This document shows positions 50,361-62,220 of a stretch of DNA of 64,000 nt, piece by piece. The position numbers were made by a program, and so were the translations under genes. How positions within the stretch are numbered: the first letter of the stretch is position 1; each line of letters opens with the position of its first letter. The DNA comes from Gordionus sp. m RMFG-2023 (taxonomy: Eukaryota; Nematomorpha; Gordioida; Chordodea; Parachordodidae). The notes beneath the pieces were generated by a model. It had not been told where the DNA came from, searched no databases, and saw only the letters and a program-made list of their open reading frames with translations. The stretch covers positions 31,659,366 through 31,723,365 of the forward strand of contig NC_088777.1 in assembly GCF_954871325.1 (NCBI RefSeq). Reading direction: 5' to 3'.

Positions 50361-50546
50361 CTCATTATATGAAAAATTTATATTACCTTAAAACGGCCTT
50401 GTTCAATTTTTAAAAAATTTAAACAAAAATGTGATTGCGTTGTGTTCTGAGGTGAGATACAAAATATAAAATAAAATATTTTTTCTTTACCTTGAAATAC
50501 CGAATAACCCTGGAATCTAAACAATCCTGGTGGTCTCGGTCACCAA

Positions 50547-50990
50547 TGACAAAAAACCGAAAATAACGAGGAAACAAGAGGTTCAAATATTAATTATATC
50601 AGAAAAATTACTAAGACTAAATTCTACTATAAAGCTAAACTCAGAATGCAAACTATCAAATTAAATGCTAGGCAAACTAATCTTCGGATCTATATCTTTA
50701 TTAAATAAAACTATATCAAATTACAAAGGTAAAAAATTAAAGGCGCAAAATATTATCATAATTTAAAAAGGTTTTATTACCATAAAAAAAAAGTTATCAA
50801 AAATTTAAAAAATCACAAAAATATAAAAATCGAAAAGTCATAAAAAAAAAAGTCTTTCTTTGTTCAACAAAAAAATATAAACAAAAATCTTTGTCAGAAA
50901 TGACTGACATTTGGTTAATTAAAAACTAATATATTTATATATTTATAAAATTGATTGATATTTCTACTAAAATGGGTATCATTTATGACA
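50547..50990 (-). repeat. Element C 5' LTR
   Basis: 444 bp with TG...CA ends. The minus strand continues directly into the tRNA primer-binding site, fixing this as the 5' LTR and the element as minus-oriented. Confidence 0.92.
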
Positions 50991-51638
50991 CATTACACTA
51001 TATATGGGCTAATATGGAGGGATCAAAATAGCTGTCCATAATAGTTTTTTCCGTAATTATACCCTTAACTTATAAAGGTATAAATTACACAATATATCAG
51101 CTAATTGATATAATATAATAATATTTACCAATAATGGTTTAAAATGTAATTATTATATTACAACAGGCCTGGTATATATTACTTTAAAATACTAATCATT
51201 GTTATTAAAAATTAAACTTAATTTAAATGTTGAACAACGTAAAAAAAACTTTAAAAGCCTTTTTGGCTGAAATAAAAATGTGTGATTACAAAATATTCCA
51301 TACATGTGTGATTATCCATACTCAGCTCTTTATCTAAAATACCACTCAATTTTGCGAAGGAACAAACGAAAAATTTCTTTTTAATATTGAATCTATCATC
51401 AATCTTTCTTTTAACAAGCGTCTCTTCGTCTTCAGTCACATACCAGGCGCGTGAAAGACGTATCCAGACTCCTTCCCCGCCAGCTTTCAATAAGCTGGTA
51501 CCCCGCATGTTGCAAATGGGAAGGTTGCAATATAAATCGAATGTATTTAAATGTTCTGCAATTCAACTTTATTCAATATAAATATTATTTAAAAAAATTT
51601 CATATGTCACTTTTTCATTTCCAATTTATATATATATA

Positions 51639-54182
51639 TTACAAACCATAATATTACAAGCCATCCTTTCATAATAATACGAATAAGAATACGACTCAAA
51701 TTTCTTTATTAAAAAACACCAACAACAATATCTATACATTATCAAAAAAATTACAAATCATAAATATCTAATTATCTAATTCCTCATGTCCCAAAGGTCC
51801 ATTATTAGTTCCTCGCTGACATCTTCTCGAATTAATCCAAACTCTTCATCCCAAAATGGATAACAAAAGAATCTCCCATCAACCCATCATGTGTTCATCA
51901 CCTCCTCTTCTTCCCCCAAGGAAAAACTTAATTCCCCTGTCAGAAAATAACTGACATTTGATGTATTATATTAAATTTATTTCTTCTTTTTTCAACAGCT
52001 ACAACACGCCCACCCTTCACAAGCCCAGCATCCCTCTCTTTGTGGTGGTGTTGTATCGAATCGCCCCTTTGAATTGTATCGAATCACCTCTTTGAATTGT
52101 ATCGACTCGCCCATTATAATTGTATTGGGACGCCTTAAAGATGTTCAGGGAATTTATCGAATCAACTTCCCTTATAATGATTTATAATATAATAATTCCA
52201 GTACATTTCAATATAAAATCGCCAAAACAGACATTATCAATAATGACATGTACATGGGGGTATCTGCATTTATAATCTACGGAACATTAATATGGACAAT
52301 GTAATATCCGCAAAACATAATAATTTATTCATTTTATGACATTTGGGAACTACTAGCTATAATATACATTATTAGCATCTTTATATTTCCTAAAATGAAT
52401 ATAATAATCCATCTTTAGGTATTAAAAATAATTGCGAAACTTGGCCGAACAAAGATTATAAATAAAATTACAATACATACGTATATAAATACATTTAATA
52501 TTATATATGAAGGAACAAATATATAATATGTAGAAAACACAATATTTTCCATCTAGGAATTACTCTATCCTAAGAAAAATATACCATTTCTACCTAACTC
52601 TGTCATCACAATTAGCACAAATTCACAAAAATGTAGAATGCAAAGTAACAAAAATTGATAATATAATGGGCTATATGGTATATATGTAAAGAATTTTTAA
52701 TATACCTTCACAATATAAAATAATTTGAGTCTTTTCTTTAAAAACATGTTCATAATTACATAGTAAAATGTGATGTGTTATAAAATTATTAAAAAGATAA
52801 AAAAAAAATGTATTATGCAGGATAAATTTACAAAAAAAAAACTTTTCCCAGTATGCAAACTAAACAATATTTTCACCTCAAGGCATACCCTTCAACACGG
52901 GCTGACCTTATCTGTAAAAATATTTTTATAAAGATTTCATAATTTGAAAAAAAAAATATTACACACCATCTAATGTATCATATAAATTCCTATCCAATTT
53001 ATATATACACTAAATGCAGACCCTAAATCAAAATAACTATCCACATCTAACATTATAGATATTATTCTGACTTCATCATACTTCAATTCCTTCAAATTCT
53101 CATTCATAATTAAATATATCATATGTTACCTATACAATATATTAACATTATAAATAATATTTCATAGTTAAATATATCATATGTTACCTATGCAATATAT
53201 TAACATTAATTAATAATAAATTATCCCATACATTTTATAATTTAAAAAAAAATATACATATTAAATATAAAGATTTCATAATTTGAAAAAAAAAATATTA
53301 TACACCATCTAATGTATCATATAAATTCCTATCCAATTTATATATACACTAAATGCAGACACTAAATCAAAATAACTATCCACATCTAACATTATAGATA
53401 TTATTCTGACTTCATCATACTTCAATTCCTTCAAATTCTCATTCATAATTAAATATATCATATGTTACCTATACAATATATTACATTATAAATAATATTT
53501 CATAGTTAAATATATCATATGTTACCTATGCAATATATTAACATTAATTATTAATAAATTATCCCATACATATTCATCCCTTTACAAATCCAAAATGCAT
53601 AATTAAATAATACACACTTTATTACAAAAGTCTATATCCATATATATTTTCATAAATTTCACATATTTAAATATTTAACAATCCTTTCTGTCCTGCTGAT
53701 CATGAGGTCTAGCTTCCTATGACGGAATACCTATAACACCATTCAATGAGTTTGCGTTGTGATTTCACATTAATCCCTAGATAGATCCGATCCTGGTCAC
53801 GGCACCAATATTACATGGTATAATATTACAAGCCATCCTTTCATAATAATACGAATAAGAATACGACTCAAATTTCTTTATTAAAAAACACCAACAACAA
53901 TATCTATACATTATCAAAAAAATTACAAATCATAAATATCTAATTATCTAATTCCTCATGTCCCAAAGGTCCATTATTAGTTCCTCGCTGACATCTTCTC
54001 GAATTAATCCAAACTCTTCATCCCAAAATGGATAACAAAAGAATCCTTTCCCATCAACCCATCATGTGTTCATCACCTCCTCTTCTTCCCCCAAGGAAAA
54101 ACTTAATTCCCCTGTCAGAAAATAACTGACATTTGATGTATTATATTAAATTTATTTATTCTTTTTTTCAACAGCTACAACA
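51639..54182 (-). mobile_element. Element D: short non-autonomous LTR element inserted in B's right LTR
   Basis: LTR copies 51639-52006 and 53811-54182 are nearly identical, so D is young. The minus strand after the 5' LTR reads TGGTGCCGTGACCAGGATC, a primer-binding site different from that of C; AAGGGTGGGCG precedes the 3' LTR. The 1.8-kb interior has no gag or pol motif and contains a roughly 340-bp tandem duplication. The uninterrupted target is visible in B's left LTR, inside a TA run, so the target duplication cannot be delimited exactly. Confidence 0.8.
52929..53580. repeat. Tandem duplication of about 340 bp in element D
   Basis: Two adjacent, nearly identical units starting AAAGATTTCATAATTTG at about 52930 and 53270. 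Each contains two internal TATCATATGTTACCTAT blocks. Non-coding. Confidence 0.8.
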
Positions 54183-54372
54183 ATATATATGTATGTATGT
54201 ATTAGATTTACAAAATAAATTTCTTTCAAAATAAATTGAATATAAACTAATGTCCAATTTACATATCACAATCTAAAAATATAGCCTTAAACAGTAAACA
54301 TTAAAAGGATAATCGAAAATAATATTATTGAAATATTAAAATAAAATATTATTTAACAACAATAATATTACA

Positions 54373-54545
54373 CTTCCACATTCACTCTACATTTACGTAA
54401 CATTTTGACTTTGATATTATTATAACCCCCTAATTTATACACAGGTGATAGTGATGGTTTGCCAATGCGTCTCCTGGCAACTTCATCTATCACACTGCAC
54501 GCAGCATCGGTATCAAATTCCATTGTAAACCGCAAACCATTTATC
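54373..54545 (-). pseudogene. Element A protease-like segment (fossil, upstream part)
   Basis: Minus-strand residues around MEFDTDAACSVIDEVARR resemble the active-site region of a retropepsin. The segment stops at the right edge of element B; the remainder of the same domain is found left of B. Broken copy. Confidence 0.6.
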
Positions 54546-54569
54546 TTCGCATATGTTAGCTTTATTTTT

Positions 54570-55165
54570 ATATTTAAAAATATTCTACTACAAATATAAT
54601 TTTATTCGGATAAAATTCTCTTTATTTTTCAATAATAAATTCCAAAACTATAATAATATAATTTCTATTTACAATAACTATTCATCAAAAAACGAAGTAA
54701 AATTTCAGTTTTCAAAATATATCAAACAAAAATCAATTAATAATACATATCATAAAAATAATATCTATTTTATATCTATTTATTGATTGACATTTCCATT
54801 TATCAATAATTATTTTAAATCTAACAATATTTATTTACCAATAAAATTAAATATATGTAAAATATACATCAATTTTTAATATTTAAGAATACTTTTTACT
54901 ACAAATATAAATTTATTCGGATAAAATTCTCTTTATTTTTCAATAATAAATTCCAACACTATAATAAAAAAAAATTCCTATTTACAAAAACTATTCATAA
55001 AAACGAAGTAAAATTTCAGTTTTTTAAAATATATCAAACAAAAATCAATTAATAATATAATCATAAAAATAATATCAATTTTATATCTATTATTGATTGA
55101 CATTTTCATTTATCAATAATTATTTTAAATCTAACAATATTTGTAAAATATACATCACGTCCGCC
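54570..55165. repeat. Two tandem copies of a roughly 300-bp AT-rich unit
   Basis: Units beginning near 54575 and 54890 share blocks such as TTCGGATAAAATTCTC and ATATCAAACAAAAATCAATT. The open frame 54553-54786 falls in this repeat and is not a gene. Confidence 0.8.
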
Positions 55166-55235
55166 TTATTAAAGACCAAGACATGAAAAAAAACGCGTAT
55201 ACAAATCTTACATTATAAATCTTCTTCTCTATCTT

Positions 55236-55760
55236 TCAATATCTCTTCTTCTTCTGTATCCATAACATCAATTCTCCTTTGAACATCCGCATTATTGTCA
55301 CTTTGACTATATTGGATCTCAATTTGATCGAATTATCATTTTTATCTTGTATCTTCCCATAGTATTGATTTCCCATCGCTGTAATTCCTCCTGTCCTATC
55401 CTGAATTATATTGTTTCTTTTTATCATTCCATCATAAATAATAGGCGGCCACTGCCTATTTCCATACGGTTTAAATCTGGATTCTATCTCATTAATTTTA
55501 TTATAATTTTGATACGCTACCTCCGGCTGTATCTTATTATTTTTTCCACAAAAATTACTGGTTCCCGTAACTTCATCTGTTTCACTAAGATGATCTTCAC
55601 GTTCTCGATTTTGTAACACATGTGTCGGAATATTACAATCTTTTATTTGATGTCCAAAACTTTGGCATCGAAAGCATCTTTTAAATATATCAGATTTAGG
55701 TTTTCGTATTCCCATTTTTCTTTTTTTAACTATTTTCACATAAATGATTTGTGGTTTCAA
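55236..55760 (-). pseudogene. Zinc-knuckle frame in the retroelement nest (fossil)
   Basis: 174 residues with one CCHC knuckle (CFRCQSFGHQIKDC) preceded by a basic stretch. It partly resembles the additional frame of element C (44486-45001) around the knuckle. It may belong to A or to another decayed relative. No other domain seen. Confidence 0.5.
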
Positions 55761-56119
55761 TTTTATAACTCATTTTAATATTTATTTTTTTTTAAAAAAA
55801 AATTTTAAATTTTAAATTATAATTAATTAATTCTCTCTTTTAAATATATTATAATTTGCAATTTATCCCTATGTAATTTTAAATTTAAATAAAAACAATG
55901 TTCACTATAAACAACACTCATGTTATTTATTTATTTTTTTTAAAATATGTTACTTTTCACTTTTCTTAAATGAATAAAATCCCTAATTAATTATCATTTT
56001 TAATACCCCTATGTAATTCATATATAACACTAATTTCTCCATTTTCTATAATATACATTATTTACATATTTCCCTTATGTAAATTATACAAAGAAATAAA
56101 CTTTCCATGAAAACACCAC

Positions 56120-56482
56120 TCATGTTTTTATTTCAAAAACAAAATATTTTGAATTTAATTTTTTATTTATATCCTCCGATATGTCAATATTTTGAGGAAC
56201 ATTAAATACTTCACCAGTATCTAAATATTTCTCATATTTATCTTCAACATTTTTTTTACTATTTAAATTTTTTAATTCTAACAAAATTAAATGTAAACTA
56301 TTTTTGATATCCTCAGAAATATATAAAGATTTATTACTATTTAGATCACCTAATTTTATTATTTTATTATTCACTGATCTTCTCTGAGTTTTATTAATTA
56401 ATTGTCTGAAACCAATTAATAATATATACAATATAAAAAAAATGAAAGCTGTAACCACACTATTGGTCACTTTATTAGCCAA
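56120..56482 (-). pseudogene. Gag-like frame with N-terminal membrane segment (fossil)
   Basis: 120 residues. Residues 7-27 (NSVVTAFIFFILYILLIGF) form a hydrophobic helix followed by a helical charged stretch, the same layout as the first 150 residues of element C's gag-like frame. Similarity is architectural; sequence identity is low. Confidence 0.45.
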
Positions 56483-56529
56483 TGACCGCCCGCCGATGTG
56501 TCCGTGGTTAAATCATCTCTATGGCATGT

Positions 56530-57314
56530 GTTTTACAATCTTCCGCTATGTGTTTTGCATTGCCGCATTGAAGGCTTATGAATTTTTTTCATATAGTTAA
56601 CTTTAAAACTAAACTTACAATTATTAGGAATATAATTATTATGATTTAATTTGTTGGTATTATAACTATTATTTTTATTTAATTTATTACCATTATTATA
56701 ATTATTATTCCTAAAATATGTGTTTTTGTGGAACCTTGCTTCGGAGTAAGTTTAATGATTTTGTTAACTCTACCTGGGTTTCCTTTTCCAAGGAGACAGC
56801 CCGATCGCTAAACGCACGGTATTTTCAAAAGTGATATTGCCTTTGATATACTTTGACCTAAACTCTTTATCCATCTCAACAGCCCTACTCCTAAGATTAA
56901 AATATCTCATAAAAGTTAATTAACAGGCGATTTAAAATTACATAGTGAGCAAATACTCATAATTTTATCTAAAAATCTATAATAGTCGCCGCCTCTTTTT
57001 AAGGTATAAAAATTATTTCGATAAAAGAAAATCCTAAATATTTTGTCCAAACTATCAATGTAAATTAATTTTATAATGGAAATTTTTTATTTATATTAAG
57101 TTATCCGTACCTATCTATGTATGCTAGTAACATATCTTTTTTTTTATTATGATCGACTATATTTTTTACTTTAAAGATGAGTTCTAAATTATATACATAG
57201 TCCTGACTCCTGAGTATTCACTTTCGATTTAAAAAATTCTGGAATATGGAATTGTCTAGATGGTGATGCTTTTTCGTTTTTCTTCAGAACTATCTTTGAG
57301 TCTTCGTTAGACAT
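56530..57314 (-). pseudogene. Element A gag remnant (fossil)
   Basis: Minus-strand pieces start with an ATG at 57314, include a segment near 56790-56880 (MDKEFRSKYIKGNITFENTV) of the kind found in Ty3/Gypsy capsid regions, and end with a zinc-knuckle stretch (CGNAKHIAEDC) near 56530. Broken in several places. Element E lies just upstream of this start. Confidence 0.55.
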
Positions 57315-57318
57315 AGAA

Positions 57319-60300
57319 TGATAAGTTGAGTATTAGTGCCTAGAAATAAAATAGAAAAAAATAAATCATAATATAAATTCTAATTCATTTATTAAACTCT
57401 ATTAATTATAAATTAAACAATTATAAATTAACTTAAAAGGAAAAAGTAACAAAAAGTAAAAAGAAAAATAAAATGATTAAAAATTAAGAAATTTATAAAC
57501 GAAAAATAAAAAGTGAATAACTCAAATTAAAAAACCCTTAAAGTATCTACAATTATTAAACGTTTTCATCTCATTTGCATAATAAAAGTAATAATTTTAA
57601 TAAAACATTATTTTTGTTTGAATATTATCACAATTTGAATACTAGATTTTTTTTGTAACTGAATATTAAAACACCCTTCCACTTAAGTTAGACCCATCTT
57701 TCTGCGAATGACCAACTTTCTTTCGATTTCGACTTTACCAATCTTGTATTTCCACCAAATCTATTCTTCTTAATCTTTAATGTCTTCTAATTTCAAACTA
57801 CGGTTGTCCATTATCTAGTATTCTTAGTTTCTAACGACCGTTTGTATCAGATTGCAGCTTGAAATTCTTGAATTCTATTTTCTGTTGCCTGTCCACCCCT
57901 GGTAAACGATTAGCTCTATATCTCTGTAGGCGACTGTTGAACTAAATTAATACATGCTTTCAACGATTCACAAAGGCTAGTTATCAATTATTTATTAGTA
58001 CTATTATTTCTTTACAATTTTTGTCTCTTCTAAAGCCCGTTTTAAATCCTCTTTATAACTTATTCTAGTTTTTGCTTGTTTCTAAGCGTTCTTTTGTAAC
58101 TAATAACTCTTTATCGCGATAATTGACTATAACGGGTAATTGATTACGATTGCTTGTAAACGATTATCGATGAATTCTAGTCTCTTTTTCAATTATAGTT
58201 CGTCTTCAATTCTTTATAAATTATCCTAGTCTTTGCTTGTTTCTAACGGTTTCTGGTAACTAATAATTAGCACATTATCTGGTAAACGATTGACGATAAT
58301 TTGTCTGCGATAAGATTGTTACTACGAATTCTTGTTCCAATGATCGTCAACTTCCATATCTTAGACTAAAGTTTCAGTAAACAATTGGCAATATTGGTAA
58401 GCAATTAACTATTGCAGCATGAACGTCTCGAACATTTGTTCTATTTAGACTCTTGTTTCTAACGTTCTCTTGTAATTGATTAGTTCTTTTCATCTACTTC
58501 TTGTAACCGTATAGAGATCTTTTTGACTTCCGGGTCTTCTGCGACAGTCTGCACCTGCCGATATATCGACTTTGTCTTAAGGTCTCTTTATTCTCACTTC
58601 ATCCTTATCTTAAGGTTGCAGGTAATCGCATCTAATCTACTTCTACCTAAAATAATCTATTTAACTCTTTATAACTTCTGAAATATTTTATCACTTTTTC
58701 TTACATTTATTCTCAAATTTATAATACACAGTCTAATATACTAATAAAATATATAATATGCCCATTCGTCTTAAGGTAATCGCCTCTAATCTAATTCTTC
58801 CTTACATAATCTATTCAATTGCCTAACTTCTCTCTTAATTCCTGAAATATTTACCCACTTTTTCTCTAAATGAAATCTTAAAATTATAACACATAATAAA
58901 AATATTCTAACTAATTTATATAATTATATCAAATTCTACCACCCTTTACCCTCAATGAACCCCACCCCCTCTCTTCATTGAATGCAGGTAGTTGTCCTTT
59001 AGCTATCAATCCACATCCTTGTCAACCTGAATCTAAAAAAAATCTTAGTTCTAAATTTTTACCCAAAAATTTTTGTCTTCTTGTGGTATTACGCATTTAT
59101 TTCGTTTACTTAATAATTCCTTGTACACGCCTGTTCTTTTAAGCAAAATAAAATATCTATTTCTTTCTTTCTCCTTTATGGTTAACACCCATTGTTCGAA
59201 AACAACTAATTTATTTTTTTTACTCTCGTTGTTGAAAAACAACTTAATTAAGTTTATCATCACTGTCTCAAAATTATGATTCTCATAAATCTCGCAGACA
59301 AATCAATTATGTTTATCATATCCAAAATTATGATTCTCATAACTCTCTCAGACTTGTTAAAAAACAAATCAATTATGTCTTTCATTAATTTTCAGCATAC
59401 CAATTAATGATTCTCATAACATTCTCATACTTGTTAAAAAACAAATCATTTATGTCTGTCTATCATCAACACTTAAAATCATGATTCTCACAATTGTCAC
59501 TTGTTCTCAACTGTTTATCATCAATTTTAAAACACATAAATTTATGATTCTCATAACTCTAGCACAACTTGTTAAAATAACCTATCAATTACATTTCTAG
59601 CGCACTTTTTATTTCACAATTATATATATCACTATTTTACACTCAATTCTTCTTTTTTAAACTTCTTAAATTCTCCTACTTTTTTCCATTTTACACTCTT
59701 GTAACTAGTCTTATTTCAATTAAATAGCAAAAGATCTTTTTCTCTTCTGAAGTATTTCGTATCCATATCATCATTATTCAAAAAAAAATTATTTCTTCAT
59801 TCTACACGATTTTTTCTTATATCTAAAACTCCATTAAAACAATTTAAAGACTTTATAATTCTTTAGTATTTACCTATTTTCCTCTTGTTTTTCTTTTTAC
59901 TATTATTAGAATAATGTTGACTAATTGACCTCAAATCTTATTAATGATTCAAAATAAAAATCCGATCTCTACTTGAGTCCGATTGCGGGATAGATTTTCT
60001 AATGATGAAAGCCGTTTCTACTTATGAAGATTTTTGATTAATTAACAACCTAATATTTTACTAAATATTATCAACTATGCGTATCTTATTCACATATCAG
60101 ATCCTTGAGGCTGTTTTATCTCGTAGCCCTTAAAATAAAAGTTTAAACGCAATCTTTAATAAGAATTTAATTACAACATCAACTATTTTCTAACAATAAA
60201 TGTATATTCGTTATAGTCAATCTTATTTACCGAATTTTTTAAATAATCATATCTTTTAAGCAAACTATTTGTTTAATTTTAATCTTCGCATATTTTCAAT

Positions 60301-61591
60301 TATAAAATATTTTTACAAATAAATTTATTTAATCTCCACAATTTAAGTTCCTTTTTCTTTGTCATAGTTATCTCTAATGATCAATTATTTAATAACTTAT
60401 AATAATTTAAAGTCTAAAATATTTTTTAGTTTCTATTATTTTCAGTTAAATTCAATTGGTTTCTAGTTTACCAGTAACTTCTAAATATAAAATTTATAAA
60501 TTATCACCTATAAATAACTATAACACAAACTTCTTTAACAATTTTGTATCATAATCTTATCAATATTTACAAAAAATAGTTCGAAATTTAAATGAGCTAC
60601 CGTAAAATTTTTTCTTTTTCAACCTACATCTTTAAAAATAACTCCAAATCTCTCTTATCCAAATTTAATTTTAAAAGATAAATTTTCTTCTTTTGTTTTT
60701 CCCAATATTTTAAATTTTAATTATAATTCTCGAAATGTTTTTATTAAAAACTATTTTTCTTACTTCTTTATTTTTTCGAATTTTTGCCTTAGAATGCAGT
60801 TTGACAACATTTCTTGTTCCCATGTAACCATTGTCTGGCATTAGAATGAATTGTTGAAGTAGCCCGGAACGCATCCACACTCCAGCACCACTGTGATAAG
60901 TTGAGTATTAGTGCCTAGAAATAAAATAGAAATAAAATTAAATCATAATATAAATTCTAATTTTTATTAAACTCTATTAATTATAAATTAACATAAAAGG
61001 AAAAAGTAACAAAAAATAAAAAGAAAAATAAAATAGAAAAAGATTAAAAAATAAGAAATTTATAAACGAAAAATAAAAAGTGAATAACTTCAATTGTTAA
61101 ACTTTTAAAGTATGAAAAATCTACAATTATCACGCTTCATCTCATTTGCATAGTCTAAGACTTAAATAATACAGTAATAATTTAATAAAACATAATTTTT
61201 GTTTGTATATTAGCACAATTTGAATCATGATCTGCATCGGCCCTAATTTTTCAAGCCCAGCCCGAAATTTTTTTTATAAAGTTTAGCCCGGCCCAGCCCG
61301 AAATTAATTTTGCCGGTCCGACCTGAATTTATTTAAATATACAAATTAATTTTTATAATTACTCAAAATAAACGATATATGTTATTTGGCGTCTAATTCC
61401 TATAAATAAATATTTTTATTTTACATAAAAAATTCAACATAAAATTATAAAATTTAGATATATTTTTTAAAAAATTTAAGCCCCCCCCCCCTATCCGGTC
61501 AGAATTTTCTTAAAAAATATTAGGCCCGGGCCTTCTTTTGCAGATCTCTAATTTGAATACTATATTTTTTTTGTAACTGAATATTACCACA
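57319..61591 (-). mobile_element. Element E: non-autonomous LTR element near the right end of A (fossil)
   Basis: LTR copies at 57319-57674 and 60894-61591 (the right one enlarged by a MITE) run TGATAAGTTG...ACA and are clearly related with scattered differences, so intermediate age. The minus strand beyond the right LTR reads TGGTGCTGGAGTGTGGATGC, a third distinct primer-binding site. AAGTGGAAGGG precedes the left LTR. The 3.2-kb interior has no recognisable gag or pol; 59270-59590 holds about five degenerate copies of an ATTATGATTCTCATAA-containing unit. Target duplication is uncertain (CATAG nearby on both sides). Confidence 0.7.
61226..61550. mobile_element. hAT-type MITE in element E's right LTR
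   Basis: 325 bp, same family as 4082-4421 but in opposite orientation, with GGGCCGGG-type subterminal arrays and AGATCTGCA termini. The flanking 8-bp repeats ATTTGAAT (61218-61225 and 61551-61558) are identical. The left LTR of E has a single ATTTGAAT at the corresponding place (about 57640), an empty site that proves insertion. Confidence 0.88.
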
Positions 61592-61910
61592 CATAGTATA
61601 ATATTCTTCATCTCTTTAACCTTTTAATTTAATATATCTTTATGAATTTAATAATCGCTAATGTGGTATTTAAGAAATATAAGATTTTATAAAAATCAGA
61701 TATAATTTTATTTTTAACAATGAGATCAAAAAGATAATTTAACTTTAACAATAATATGTTTATATATTGATCGAAACTACATTTACGATAATCAATCAAT
61801 TACCATAAATTGTATCCTTAAATAAAATACTATTTAAAGTTAATAATACATTTCACACAATACAAAAAACATACATCAATTTATTTTTACAATACTGTCG
61901 TATTTACTTG

Positions 61911-62220
61911 CCATGTCCCCCCCCCCATCAGCGGGAGACCCCCGCAATTTTTTAGTTTACACGCAGACATCTCTCTCGCAAAACTACCGAATTGGAAATC
62001 TCCCGCAAAAATCTACCGCAATTTTTTAATTTCTCCAGCAATTTTTTTAAAAGTATTTTAACGTTTTTAATATATATATAATAATTTTGAGAGACATTAA
62101 TTGATTATTTTTATATTTTTAAAATAAATTTTAAATATTGTTTAGTTTGTAAATTTCTTTCTATCTTGTTTTATTTTTATCCAATAATAAATCAACATCA
62201 TTTCATTCATATAAGTCAGT
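61911..62220. other. Spacer with poly-C run
   Basis: Begins with a C10-12 run near 61917 and a CCGCAATTTTTTA motif repeated twice (about 61950 and 62030). No gene or element end recognised. Confidence 0.4.

Larger units (their letters stand above)
43952..50990 (-). mobile_element. Element C: young Ty3/Gypsy LTR retroelement
   Basis: LTRs 43952-44395 and 50547-50990, both 444 bp and identical as far as I can read, running TG...CA, with 5-bp target duplication CATTA (43947-43951 and 50991-50995). Near-identical LTRs indicate a very recent insertion. On the minus strand next to the 5' LTR is TGGTGACCGAGACCACCA, a primer-binding site matching a tRNA 3' end; a purine tract AAAGGGGTGG precedes the 3' LTR. 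Parts in order: gag-like frame, pol, a repeat-rich spacer, an additional zinc-knuckle frame. It looks nearly whole, with about one apparent break in pol. Confidence 0.93.
43140..54372 (-). mobile_element. Element B: LTR element inserted in A (fossil, little coding content)
   Basis: Left LTR 43140-43446; right LTR 51508-51638 plus 54183-54372, interrupted by element D. LTRs run TGT...ACA and differ at many positions, so B is moderately old. Flanking 5-mers CTTGC and CTTCC (one mismatch) are probable target duplications within the protease region of A. The internal region (43447-43951 and 50991-51507) shows no clear gag or pol; it has tandem AATAGCTATTCA...CCGTAATTATACC repeats and received element C. 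The 85-codon frame 51251-51508 next to the right LTR is unassigned. Confidence 0.7.
38150..61910 (-). mobile_element. Element A: old Ty3/Gypsy LTR retroelement (fossil), opened by later insertions
   Basis: Minus-strand Ty3/Gypsy copy, very broken (well over ten breaks), so old. Its left LTR is at about 38170-38345 plus 40771-41000, split by a non-autonomous hAT; the right LTR is at about 61592-61906. Recognisable parts: a gag-like region (about 56530-57314), a protease-like segment on both sides of element B (54373-54545 and 43000-43139), reverse transcriptase (about 42380-42985), and faint RNase H and integrase (41060-42330). Inner insertions: B (with C and D), and E. Edges are approximate. 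Confidence 0.65.

Noticed and set aside
54553-54786. 77-codon Asn/Tyr/Lys-rich frame
   Set aside because: It lies in a tandemly duplicated AT-rich unit whose second copy does not keep the frame.
59051-59279. Overlapping 70- and 68-codon frames on opposite strands inside element E
   Set aside because: Low-complexity AT-rich frames with no domain; mutual shadows.
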